Assembly: GCA_963556195.1 (NCBI GenBank)
Contig: OY744520.1
Location: 2,792,501-2,856,500, forward strand
Length of the DNA stretch: 64,000 nucleotides
Direction: 5' to 3'
From: Sepiola atlantica
Lineage: Eukaryota > Mollusca > Cephalopoda > Sepiida > Sepiolidae
Both the position numbers and the translations under genes were made by a program. Below, in pieces: positions 11,099 to 22,670 of the stretch. The stretch's first letter is position 1. The number at the start of each line of letters is the position of its first letter. The notes under the pieces are model-generated. The model was given only the letters and a program-made list of their open reading frames with translations. It was not told where the DNA came from and did not search any database.

Positions 11099-14000
11099 CA
11101 CAGATCAGGTTATTTAACCCTTATACTCGAGTAACTCACGAGCCTCGAAAAGTGGTTATCTATTAGTAAAACAAGTACAAGCCTAACAGACGACGACAAA
11201 ACAGCAATCATATTCGTTTATGAAGAGTACTCGTTCCACCGATTCATTGACCTTAAAGTTAGCTTTAGCTGTAAATATTTAACTGACCATCGAGATTAGT
11301 TATAGTGTTTATATTTGTTTATTTAATTTACTACATTATTTTTTTCTTTTTGTTCTATTGAAATCATCACAAATAAACATTGAATGTATTATTTCTTACG
11401 ATGTGGCACTATGGAACAATTAAACCTTTTATTAGAAAATAAGTGTATTTAACGGTATATAATAATTTACAGTTGAGGGATAAACTATTTAAGTTTAGAT
11501 TAATTGGGCAAGGAACAAAAGTGAACTAAAACAAACTTTACAGTAGATTTATATTTTGAAAGATTCAGAATCGAATGTGGTGACGGGATTCCCTTAAAAT
11601 AATTATCTTTGGCGCGTGTGGGAGTCTCAGTTCACGTAGCTGAAAGGGTTAGCACTTTAATCTCGGCTTTGTTACACCCATACACCTAATGTAATATATT
11701 GTTTTATCCTCCATTAAGGTCTAATACATTTTGTTGTTCTGCGTTAAGAATTGTGTACAACGGATAAACGAACAAATGCTGATATTTTAAAATGTAGATA
11801 GGAAAACTGCGAAATTCACATAGAATATTCTTAACTCAACAAAATACTTCTTGAAATATTTCGTACATATGATACTTTATACGCATAATGAGTACCAATG
11901 GACACATTGTTTAGTATTACAAATATAAATAGGCACCATATTCTCGCTTTATGACGAAATGAGTATGTTTAATCGTCTAGTAGTATTTTGTCTCCCAGTT
12001 CTCTATTTTGAATTCGGATGACCAACAACGATCTAAAATAAAACGCTTTCAGAGAAGAATCTATTTTACGGCTGACGTGTTTATTATATTTCCGAAAATT
12101 AGACGTAGTTTTAATAGGGAGGACAATGGCCACCCTTCGACATTGGCCTAAACACCGACCGTCTGAAAACGCGTCTAATTGCGCTGAGATCAAGAGGGAA
12201 AATAGACGGAAATTACGTCACCGTTCTTTATGCATTGTACTCACCGGGCGGGACCGAGCAAGGAGGGAGAACAGACAACTCGCCATTCTCCTCAATTGAA
12301 GTATTCAACTTACATAGCATTGTAAAAAGCATAATCGTTCCATAGTAAATATATATGTACTTCGTACAAAGTTAGATAGTGACTTATTCTTTATTAGTAC
12401 ATGTATTTCATCACTCGCATTGGTTTTGTCGTTGTGTCCGCCTAACTGATCTTGCAGTGAGCGCCAGACATAACGAAATGATTGTTTATCCAGTGATGAC
12501 GTGGGTCGAACAGCTGAAAATCTGAAATCAAATTATTTAGACACTTTATCATTTCGATTAAGTTCTAAAAAGATGAACATCAATAGGTTGGTGTTTAACA
12601 GATGTTCTCTTCATTAGTGTTTCGAAGTCACATTCACTCCGTAGGGGAGAAGCAAGAACGAAAATGTCATTTATTTGTGTACTGGACCATGTTACACACT
12701 TGCTTCAATTCTCGTAATTCTCATTTCTCTCTAGGGCAACCATTTTTTAACTGGTTTTATATTTTAACCTCCCTTTCCTTTTACACCCAGTTTTCCGTGA
12801 ACGTTGCTAGCACGACCGTACTAAAAGTTACTTACTAATCAAAACTAAGTTATCCACCTTAACCTTTTTAGTATAACCGATATTTTATGAACAAAAAATA
12901 GTAATACCAAATATAATCGATTATGTTTCACAATATTTTAAATGAAAATCGATAAGTTATATTATTAGACTACTATTCTCATCTTAGTGTTCATTTTCAT
13001 AACATCTCAGCCAATCTAAACGACACTCATTTTAGGTTTAAGTTGTCGAGCTGGAAAACGGTATGTAAAAGTTATGAATCTGTGTAGAATTTCGAACGAA
13101 ACCGTTTATTTAATCCCCCTAGGTAGATTGCTACTTTTTCTGCCATCCAGGATCGGATTGAAGAGTTAATTCATTTTGCTATGTTTTTCTTAGTTATTAT
13201 CGCTGTAGTAAGAATTGAAATATACACTTCAAGAAAATTAGAACGTATTAATATTAAACACCTTTATTCGTTGCACCACGGGTCTATGTTGCGCGACAGA
13301 TAATTAAAATATCTACTATGAACGATTTTTCAATGTTTTTATACTTTCAAATACAACGGTTTTAAAAGCATAATTTTTATAAGTTTAAATGTTTGAATGC
13401 GTTTACCATTATAATTTTACTAACGATGAACACGTTCAATTCGTCGATAGTACATTAGTAGGTGAAGAATATATTTTTATGAACAAATGGTGGATTATTT
13501 TCTGATAGTAAATAAGGGGCGCTTCAAAGGAAATGCATTCTGTTTACACAATAGAAGATTACTTGATACATTCGTAAAACTTATTTCACCGTGCGATAAT
13601 AAACTAGTGTAAGGAGTCATTAACGTTCTAAGATGGAGTACTGCTGTAACAGTGGAATACGCTATTCTTACTAGGTTGAGGATTTGTTTAACAATTAGTC
13701 GGGCGGAGGTGAGCCACTATTACAGATGGTGGCCTTTTGTCAGAATGAGGTATCGTTATGAGGTCTAGTAGGTCCACCCTCCTTGGATTTGCTTCCCCTC
13801 TTTAGGATGGAGTGCTCTGACCCACAAAATCCCACTTTCCGACATTGTGTAACATGTGCCTGCGGTGAAAGGAAGGGAAACTCACCCTTTGTGTTGACAG
13901 TACAATATCAACTTCGTAATCTAGTGGATTATATTTGTCATCAACATCTCATTACTCAGTAGACGTTACTAGCATTTATCTACTTTACCGTTATTAACCA

Positions 14001-15511
14001 AAAAAATGCTTGACTGAGTTCTAATTTCTGCTTTAACTCTAAACCATTTACAGTAAAAAAAAAATACTATGAACCTTAAACCAAACGGAATTCCCAGGGC
14101 GAAAATGCATTTTTAAGAACAATCACTCTTTGGGGCACATTGTCATGTGATTGATTCAGTGTACACTACAACACAGTCGTCTTAAAGCTTGATGTCATAT
14201 ATACTTGTGAATCCACCTTCTTTAATAAGAAAATTGTGTTCCTAATAAGCAAACCGACACTAAAATTACTCCTACCTCGATTGATTTTTGGGCTTCATAA
14301 GTGGTGACTAATAAGTATAAAAGTGTTTAAGAGTCAAAATAGTTCAGAATTGCATGTCAAATTAATATTCGTATCGTGTAGCAAAATAAAAAATACGACG
14401 GAAAGATAGATTTTAGAACGGTAATAAAAACAAGTTCAAGTTTAATTTTACAAATAATAACTAGCAAAAGCACGCAGAGTTGACCCGGTTTGCAAGGATA
14501 CACACCTGGCTATTTTGTGCCTAGCACAGTATAAACGTCCTAGTCTTTATTTTTCATATTGAATTGTGGGTGTTGGGGTCCCGAGTAATGTACTTACAGT
14601 AACTTGAAATAATGTAATTCATAGTCAAAAGCGCTACGTATCCAGTACACTACAACTGTAAGTTATTTAATAAGTTATTATTACTTTTTAATTCTTACAA
14701 AATAAAACATTAAGGTCCTTTATGATGAGGAGCGCGAATTTAAACTTTACCATATTATTTTTCCTCTTTCAGCCAAATAAATACGTATTTAAATGTTCTG
14801 AATAATTTTGTTTAAGAATATATATGGTTATTAGAACGTCTCTCGAAAATGTAATGTACATTCGTGGACACACATAAGATACGATCACGTAAATGGGATC
14901 AACTTCCAAGAATACACTATTCATGAGTCTAGACAAGCTGCAAACCCTGAATAAAGTATCAAGTCTACGCGAAGGTTTGTTCATTAGATCAAAGTGAAGT
15001 GTGCGAAGTTATGAGAATAAAGAATAAAAGTAAGTTTTTCTTGAATATTTATGATAGCCTCTCCAGACAGACAATATTAAGTCAATAAAATCAAGATTAG
15101 TAATTCAAAATAAGTTAAAACGACCAATCAAATAATTCCTCCGAGAGGTAATATTGTTTTCCTGATGCATTGAGCGACATGCTTAAAAAAAATTAAAACA
15201 TACATTATAATACTCAGTGCGAAAATAACACTCGATACACTTTTCCTTGTATAGTAAGAAACTGTAAAGAAGGTCTGTACGATAGAAATGTATCGTATGT
15301 AAGAAAATTCGGCACATTTTTCTTTAGTTTATAAAAACACGAAAGCTGAAGTAATACCACTTCCGATTCACCATTGAAGTCCTAATCTCATAGAAAATAT
15401 AGAATGTGCTTCCGCCTGATGAGTGCAAAGTGTAAATAAATGAAGTTCAGGTTTCTATACAATGGGTAATTTTGGCAGACCTTTTGGTGTTATGTGTAGA
15501 GACAAATGTGT
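11099..15511. other. AT-rich sequence with a GC-richer open patch
   Basis: Mostly without recognisable content. At 11627-11680 there is an A-box-like TAGCTGAAAGGGTTA without a convincing B box. At 13090-13150 there is a short match to the TTTATTTAATCC...AGGTAGATT motif also found at 37033. At about 13755-13960 (+) a GC-richer stretch is open for some 66 codons, including a C-V-T-C-A-C-G-E cluster, but it begins at a stop and matches nothing I know. No supportable gene. Confidence 0.35.
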
Positions 15512-15772
15512 TCAATCTATTCTCGTGGCGGGCAAATTTGTCGTCGGGATTTGGCGAAGATTCTTCGGAATACTGTACTGAGCAATCCGCCTTCTTGCTG
15601 GAGCAGTCCGAGCTGCAAGGATCTGCCTACGTAGCCGCCAGTACAAATAGCATAACCATACCCAAAATATCGCGGATACAAAGAGGAACATACCCAAGAG
15701 TATAAAGAATAACAATTTATAATTAATGTTCTCATGACTCATCCACGCAGTGTCAGAACTTGCTTCGTCCAT
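15512..15772 (-). CDS. Small single-pass membrane protein 2 (arginine-rich tail)
   Basis: Intronless frame of 86 codons with ATG at 15772; a second in-frame ATG lies at 15742. The ectodomain is only about 18 residues, acidic, and lacks any N-glycosylation sequon, unlike the other three paralogues. One helix spans about residues 19-43 and runs into WLCYLYWRLRR, the family signature. The cytoplasmic tail of about 40 residues is rich in arginine (RTAPARRR) and ends ATRID. No signal peptide; N-out/C-in is predicted from the basic tail. The pre-helix NINYKLLFFI lines up with FDYELAFYI of the gene at 47618. The TATA box at 15860-15866 predicts a leader of about 64 bases to this ATG. The opposite-strand and +1 frames over the same bases are shadows. 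Function unknown. Confidence 0.65.
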   Translation of the reverse strand: MDEASSDTAWMSHENINYKLLFFILLGMFLFVSAIFWVWLCYLYWRLRRQILAARTAPARRRIAQYSIPKNLRQIPTTNLPATRID

Positions 15773-15859
15773 TATAATAATTGGAAATGAGAATTATACT
15801 TTTAAAGATAAATTCAAATTGTCGAATTTCTGTTATCTTTGGGGGTTTTTTTTTGGTTT

Positions 15860-15893
15860 TTTTATAACCGATGAATAAAATCTTTTGACCAAT
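15860..15893 (-). promoter_or_regulatory. CCAAT/TATA core promoter of membrane gene 2
   Basis: On the minus strand ATTGG (15893-15889), 22 bases, then TATAAAA (15866-15860), inside a GGTTATAAAAAAAC context like that of genes 1 and 4. The ATG lies 94 bases past the TATA start, the longest leader in the family. A TTTAAAAG at about 15802-15808 is a poorer alternative. Confidence 0.6.
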
Positions 15894-16019
15894 GAGAATC
15901 TTCGAATCACACCTAGAAATGCTTGGATATAAATAATACTGAAACCTTTTTGATAGAAAACAATTGCGTTCAAATCTTGCTTAGAGCAGTAACAATTAAA
16001 ATACATAATAGTCCTTCTA

Positions 16020-16200
16020 TAGCCGGGACCCGAATGTTCTTGCTTGCGATTTAAAATGGCCGAATAAGTTTATGATTTGAAAGTCGTGAAAATAATGTTT
16101 AAACGCAGGCGTCACTAAAACATGCAGATGCAAACTTAGGTTCGATATGGGTGAGATTAGTGGCATTTAAGGTTGAGGTAAACAAGTTTTTGCAACGTTT
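16020..16200. repeat. Dispersed repeat, copy B
   Basis: Diverged copy of 8370-8600, sharing the CCCGAATGT block, GGCCGAATA, the ttatgatttgaaa block and a GTGAAAATAATG block. It ends in a very degenerate TTAGG-like region (about 16136-16180). No coding capacity. Confidence 0.45.
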
Positions 16201-16602
16201 AAAAAATAAGTTAAATGATCTACCCCCTTCCTCTAAAAATGAAATAAAGTTTATTCAGCAAATAATTTGAGTTAAAAATATTAAACCTTCTAATACATGG
16301 GGGTTTTATTAACAATAATCTTGAGTCACAGAAAGATTAAAATGTGTTTTTCATTTAAGCATTAAATGATTAATTCTTTTTTTGTTTAAAAACAATAACA
16401 CGTAAAAAAAGTTTCACAGAGGTAATATAACGTAGTATCAATTATTTTAAAAAATATTGAAGAAAATTTAATAAGGCAGATGACATACCAATGACACTCG
16501 GGCATGAGATGAAATATACTGATTACATATTATTCGGCTATGCTGATGCAACCGCATACTGATACCTACACACATTTGCCAACAGGCTCATAGAAAATGT
16601 GA

Positions 16603-16912
16603 AATAAGTTGGAGTTTGACACATTTTTGTTGAATACTATATTAAATATGAATGTTGTTGGAATGTGTCATATTTGAAACAACAAACACATTTCAAGGTT
16701 AATGCCCCTACTAATTTGACTGTTCAGTGACGTCTCTAGAATGTCCGGTCTATTCCGTAAATCAGAATAGACCGGAAATTCTAGAGAAGTCATCGAACAG
16801 TCAAATTAGTAGGAACATTAACTCTGCAATCTTTTTTTTGTTTAAAATATGACACATTCAAACAAAGTGCTTATTTAATATAATATTCAACAAAAACTGC
16901 AACTTGTAAACT
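16603..16912. repeat. Large near-perfect palindrome (about 310 bp)
   Basis: The left arm (about 16603-16757) is the reverse complement of the right arm (16763-16912) around a five-base centre. The inner 50 bases match at nearly every position, including CCGGTCTATTC, TCTAGA and a CTACTAATTTGACTGTTC block. The outer parts have small gaps. A transcript from either strand would fold into one long hairpin. It may be a MITE-type fold-back element or a hairpin RNA source; the sequence alone does not decide. Confidence 0.85.
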
Positions 16913-17024
16913 ACGTTAATAAAATTGATCAATTCTTGTACATATGTTATTTCTTTTAAGACGAATTAAAATCATCTTCACTCGAGATTTTAAAATTAAC
17001 TGGCGATCCAGTGGATGTTGATCT

Positions 17025-17395
17025 TTTAGTTATCTAAAGCGTATCTATCACAAAAGATACGTTATGAGTATTTCTATACTCAGTCTGTATTGCTATGGAA
17101 GGTGTCAGTTGAGATTCAATCTCTGGTTCGTCATTGTAAACGTGTTCATCAAGAACTCGTCTTATTTCCACCGGTGCACAATACTTTTGTTCTACTTCCG
17201 TGTGTTTATCGTCAAACGGAATTACATAAACAGTTTCTTTTCAAAGAACCGCCGATCTGCAAAACATGCTGCAACGACATTGCTTCTCTGGAGGCTACAA
17301 CATGGGCATCTCAAAATCAAATATCAATAAACGTTGTTATAAACAATTTTAATAAATCCTCAATTTTTAAAAACGACATTCCAATCCTTTCATAA
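17025..17395 (+). other. Open, coding-looking stretch of about 122 codons
   Basis: After a TTTTAG that could serve as a splice acceptor, one frame runs open from about 17025 to the TAA at 17393-17395. The middle, roughly 17090-17320, has varied, coding-like residue use: HCKRVHQELVLFPPVHNTF, then a C-x-x-C-C cluster (PPICKTCCND). The last 25 residues become asparagine/isoleucine-rich and look like read-through into intron or spacer. There is no good ATG, no promoter and no family that I recognise. It could be an exon of a spliced gene, or a transposon fragment lying beside the palindrome at 16603-16912. Confidence 0.3.
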
Positions 17396-17668
17396 TATTC
17401 ATCATAATTCACCATGCGTGTACTCATCTCATTAACTCTTATCCTCGAATAACTGTTGGCCTCGATAAGAAGGGTCTCATATGTTATGAAACAAATACTT
17501 AAACTAAAATCCCCGTAAAAAGTAAAATAGCAACTCGTTTTTTTCATAAAACAGTTAATTATTTTTAATCAGGAGTTAAGGCATGTTGTTCTTCCATCTT
17601 CCTTCTAATACTATTAAAGTATGTGTGTCCGGCTCGTTTAACTAATCACGTTAGGTAATATATTTTAT

Positions 17669-17692
17669 CTAACCCTAACCCTAACCCTAACA
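17669..17692. repeat. Short interstitial (CCCTAA) array
   Basis: Three perfect CCCTAA units plus flanking partial units, C-rich strand on top. It is the cleanest of the telomere-like arrays in the window but also the shortest. Confidence 0.75.
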
Positions 17693-17699
17693 CACGTAG

Positions 17700-20318
17700 T
17701 TTTTGTTTAATTTATATTTTAATTGCATATTTTTTTGTTTGTAAGTTTTACCTTAATTGTTTTGGTCGTTCCAGTACGATTTACATCGCTGGTGACAACA
17801 GTAGAAATCGATTGTTTTGTTATTGATGAAATACATTACTTATTTGTCCCCTGCTAGTATTTCTATGAATTAAATAAGAAATTAAAATACACACTCCGGT
17901 ATTGTAACTTCGTATTTGTTAGTTCGTAAGTGCAGAGGATATTAACATCACCCTGTCTTCGTTTATCGCTGTTGAATAGTACCGCGCCAATAAGGCGCTT
18001 TGTAACATGTAACCTTCCGAAATAGTGTTGTAACCTAAATCTTTAACGTTCTTTAGGTTTTTTGAGCGTCCATTAATTCTTTCGTTCTTTTCTTTATTTT
18101 TATATATCTTCACGTGTTACCCCAAATATTCATTTTTCACTCTGTCTATTTTCTCCTTCTCGGCCGACGGGCGCTTCGCGATTCTTTTGCTTCTGTTTGT
18201 CACTCCTTTCTATGGCCGTTACCGCATTGATTCTGATCGTATGCTAGTCGCTACTTCCATGCTATGATCGTTGATCGCCCCATCAGTGGAGCTAGACACA
18301 TTTCACTTGTTTATTCGTAAAGGAAGGAGAAAAAGGCCCCCGCTGGGAGTTTGAAGGGTTTTTTTAAAAAAATAACTCACACATTAGAAAGAGACTTTAA
18401 ATCAAACTTAACTTTTAATTAGTTATTTGGACTATGGATGTACATGACGAACAGACATTGTGGGGGTGCGAATTTTCGCCATCTAGCGATTTTAACTTTG
18501 TAAAAGTATTACAGTATTAGTGGCGATCTGTCTCGCTTAAAGTTACACTGACTAAACACTTTATGTTCTACCAACTCGAAAAAGTGACGTTATTGTTTCA
18601 TATCGCCCCTTTTCTTTTTGTTTTTTAACCTACTTTGACCTCATATCATAAAGTTAATCGTACAGGTAATCTGTTTCGGTTATCTTTCCTGAGATTGATA
18701 TTAGATCCATTTTTAATCAACAAAACCATTTTTCTTCAAATCTGTTCTTCAAATGAGTGTTTCAACTCCAATCAATGTTTGCTCACCATTTTAACTGACA
18801 TTTGTTATATATTAAATTACTGCAGTTTACACATGTAAGTGTCATGGCTATGCTGTATGAAACCCTGGTTTAGACCAAGCGCTATCAGGACCTCAATCTA
18901 CCTAAAAGGGATGTAGTGAACATTTAAGACAAGTATTTATCCTGAGCTGTTGCTCTTTAGTCATTGATATCTCTACGTGTTGTTAGCAAAGTAGTATCAG
19001 CCACCGAAGTGCAAATCAATCTAGTAAAAGTTGCAACGTCCCTTTTGTAATATTATTTGTGTGTTTTGGGTAAAACCGTTCTCGAATTTGTATGCAACTA
19101 CTGAGAGTTTATGCTCTCTATCTGGGTTGCTGGCAACCTGCAATCTTGCAGATAAACAATTAGCTACGACCAACGACAACGACCACAATTCCATGAAGAT
19201 TAGACAATGTTAAAGTACTTTGCAGAAGTTTGAGTTGCTTGACAAACATATAGCAAACACTAGAGAGGCACTGTATAGTAAATAACGTGATCGTGGAAAG
19301 AAGAAGATAGTTTGAAAAAGAATTAGTTAGTGATTGGTAGCGAATCTTAAACGTATTAAATAAAGCGCTATGAACAGAATACATTAATCAATTTTTTAAA
19401 TATTTTCTAGTTTTCATCGAGCCTTACACCTGTGGCCATAGCATCACATCAGAAACTAGAGTAAATAATATACCCTTGCCCTCTGTTTTTTTTCAAGTAT
19501 ATATTATGTTTCATCTAATAGAGGATACCCTCCTCAAGGACGAATCATCTTGTCGTTATTATTATTCTTTTCAAAATACGGTAGAGTTGTATTTAGCCAA
19601 AAAACGCTTTCTGCATATGATTTTAATTTTTAATCTTCTTACCAAATTTAGTCCCACTAGCTCTTAAGAATATATTACGGTATAACTCTCTTATCTGCAA
19701 CACTTATTAATTAACAGACAACGAAAACGCGATAGAAAACACGAAATCAAGCTTTGAATAAAAACGTAATTCTTTGGATAGAGTTATTTGAGTGTGCTAG
19801 AATGCAGCAGTTACCTTAAAGTTTGATGGATAATTAATTTGTTTCATTTAAAAGAACATCTAAATAGTGAAACCAACTTATGACCGTAAGTATTATTGGC
19901 GAATACATCAGAATACACATGAATATATGAAACTTCGGATCTAGGTGGCGTCAGATGCAAACAAAGATATTGTGATATTGAATTCTACCCTTTTTTTTGC
20001 TTGTCAGATTTGTATCTTTGTTTGATTGTTTGTTTAACAGTATTAGATAAAAAACAACTCAATAGATTTTAAAGGTTAAAAAAATGTTGAGATGGATGAT
20101 AAACACAGATGTATGATTTTATTGAACTTTTTGTTACAATATCACTTTTCTATATAAATAGTGAACATGTTTTCAATACAAACTAATTTTCATAAAATGT
20201 AAGGCTTTATTTACTCAATTGTCGATCGGGTGGTAAGGAAATAGATACAAACGTATACTGACGACCTGCTCATGATAAGCTGATGGTTTCATAGTATTGC
20301 TGTTACTAGGTACAAAAA

Positions 20319-20320
<2 letters not shown>
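17700..20320. other. AT-rich sequence, no gene seen
   Basis: A GC-richer patch at about 18125-18300 has a hydrophobic open frame without a usable start. No supportable gene, RNA gene or repeat otherwise. Confidence 0.4.

Positions 20321-20373
<53 letters not shown>
20321..20373. repeat. (AT)n microsatellite
   Basis: About 53 bases of pure AT dinucleotides. An A-rich, G-interrupted purine run (20398-20432) follows it. Confidence 0.95.
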
Positions 20374-20738
<365 letters not shown>

Positions 20739-21605
20739 GGTAATGGAATAGGAAAAAAACCACAGATATTCTTTCATATATTCATCAACGTTTCGTCTTT
20801 ATTGTAAGACTTCCTCAGGATGATAATTTGAAGAAAAATGTCATGCAAGTACATCGAAATATTGGGTTGACATGATGGGTTGATAAGGAAAAGTAGTAGC
20901 CGTGACTACTAAGAGCGCTGGGCGAGGGTCGAGGCTGCGAGGAGTACGTAGTGGCAAAAAGGGAAATAAATATGGTAAGCTTTGAGTGCGTACCATTAAG
21001 GCAGCAGTGAAAAAGGGGAAGGGTGAGAGTGTTAGTGAATTTGTCTTAGGGTGTGAGAGAGGAAAGGGATTTTTGTCGTGGTGAGGTGTGACGTGGATTT
21101 TTAGGGGCTGGGGAAAGAGGAGGGAAGGAAATAACTGTGTGTTTGGTATGTAGGTGGTATCCTAGTTTTAGAAAAAGATTAAAAGAAATGAAGATAACTT
21201 GACAATTTGCGAGGGTTGGTAAGAGTATGAAGGATATAGTAGAAAGGGTGAGATAGATGAGAGGGGGAAGGGGTATTTTTTTATGGTCCGCTGTGAGATT
21301 TTTAGAGGGTAGGAGTATTGACCAGCTGGCTACATCAGAAATGTGTGAATATAAGGGAGTTTGAAAGAATGTGTAGAAGTGTGCTGCGAACATGACAATA
21401 AATAAAAAGAAAAGAAAAAGAAGAAACATAATTTTAATTTTGAAGAGAGATAAGTAAAATCGAGTTTCGTTCAGGATGTGTTGCTGTTTTGAGATTAAAT
21501 TGAGGGCAAAAGGGGTTTAAACATGTAAATATTTGTGAGGATGTGTAGATTGTGTTTATTGGTAAGACTGTTATTTGTGGTTTAGTAGTTTTGATTCGTA
21601 GTGGG
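20739..21605 (-). mobile_element. TA-flanked putative retroelement with strong strand bias
   Basis: The stretch lies exactly between two (TA)n tracts. From about 20880 to 21580 the top strand is rich in G and A and strikingly poor in C, a bias absent outside. At the 20739 end, minus-strand sequence carries CCTGAGGAAGTCTTAC, then a GACGAAACGTTGATGAATAT block, and runs into the TA tract. This 'gaagtc...gaaacgt' phrase resembles one in the fold-back family at 33900 and 49047. I read it as a retroelement 3' end on the minus strand with a TA tail. A 127-codon minus frame (21046-21429) is made of the biased composition and has no domain I recognise. Confidence 0.45.

Positions 21606-21664
<59 letters not shown>
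21606..21664. repeat. (TA)n microsatellite
   Basis: About 58 bases of pure TA bounding the right side of the 20739-21605 element. Confidence 0.95.
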
Positions 21665-21668
<4 letters not shown>

Positions 21669-22078
21669 TTGAAACTAACCCGAGAGAGAAGGAAAGATAA
21701 ATATATGGGAATACATTAATGACCTGATCCACTCCACCTATATATTTCCTCACGTCTACTTGTTATAGTATATTTTTGTTGTTGACAACAATATAAAATT
21801 AACATATTCTGGGAAATATCGTCAGATCTTTATTGCTCATTCACAAAGGTCACATTTTTCATATTTCAGCAGTCAATCATCTTGCAAGCTTTTCTCCCTA
21901 TCACTAATCTGCCACTATGACCCTCATTTGTAGATTTTTCTGCAGGTGTACATGTTGTAAACTATGTTATCTACTATACCCAGAGTTGTAACTATAAATG
22001 CAATTACTAAAGCACAGAGTAGACCCGAGATTTTGGTAAATGTAACGCAAAATTACTAAATCTGGGCCTCTGAACTAG

Positions 22079-22670
22079 TTGGAGGTTTGTGTAATACCCA
22101 GATCGGTGATGCTAGTTTACGTAGTTGATACACTTGAGAAATATGTACGCCAAAGAGGATCTAGGCAGTTTATTGCGTTGCGCGGGATAACTTCTATTCA
22201 ACCTATAAATGGAACTCAGACAGGTATTACTATTCTGTGTCAGATCCTGGTCAGAACACCCGGTTATATTACACATCGAATCTGGCTCAAACGTCGCTGG
22301 ACGTAGTAATCAGTAAGTAAGGCATCAGATCAATTTAGGCTTCACAGATTAGGTGACGAGCCGGACGAACAACCGGGTATAGACCTATCTCGCAAGCACT
22401 ATACAATGCTCACCTGCTTAAGGACACGCGTCGGCCGTTTCGCCGCGACCATGAAAGGAAAGAGAATCGGGAACTCAGTTGCCTGCGACTGTGGTCACCT
22501 TAAACAGACAGTCGACCACATCATCGAGTCATGTCTAAAACACCGACCACTTAACGACGAAGCCGGCATAGCCGCTCTAGACGAAGAAACGCTAACATGA
22601 CTTTTCTCAACTGAGATGATAATCAGACAACGGTATGCTGAAGGAACCAGAAAAACAAGAATCCTCTAAG
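22079..22670 (+). mobile_element. Non-LTR retrotransposon 3' end (ORF2 C-terminal zinc knuckle)
   Basis: From about 22340 the frame reads RLHRLGDEPDEQPGIDLSRK, then LTCLRTRVGRF, then CDCGHLKQTVDHIIESC and KHRPL. The R-T-x-x-G-R-F phrase followed by C-x-C-x(8-9)-H-x(4)-C is the C-terminal cysteine/histidine motif of R1/LOA/Jockey-type ORF2 proteins, downstream of the reverse transcriptase. A TGA at about 22598 interrupts it, and in-frame sequence continues to about 22669. The part before 22320 is only weakly coding. No reverse transcriptase core is present, so this is a 5'-truncated dead copy, read on the plus strand. Confidence 0.7.

Noticed and set aside
11620..11690. Possible tRNA-like segment with A-box TAGCTGAAAGGGTTA
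   Set aside because: No acceptable B box at the right distance.
15472..15735. Plus-strand frame (15472-15705) and second minus frame (15517-15735) over membrane gene 2
   Set aside because: Shadows of the family member at 15512-15772; they lack the shared helix-end motif and promoter.
18130..18300. GC-richer hydrophobic open patch (FSADGRFAILLLLFVTPFYG)
   Set aside because: No usable ATG, promoter or signature; could not be tied to any family.
21046..21429. 127-codon minus frame with hydrophobic start and proline-rich end
   Set aside because: It lies wholly inside the C/T-biased strand of the TA-flanked element; the bias removes stops. No domain, promoter or conserved motif that I recognise.
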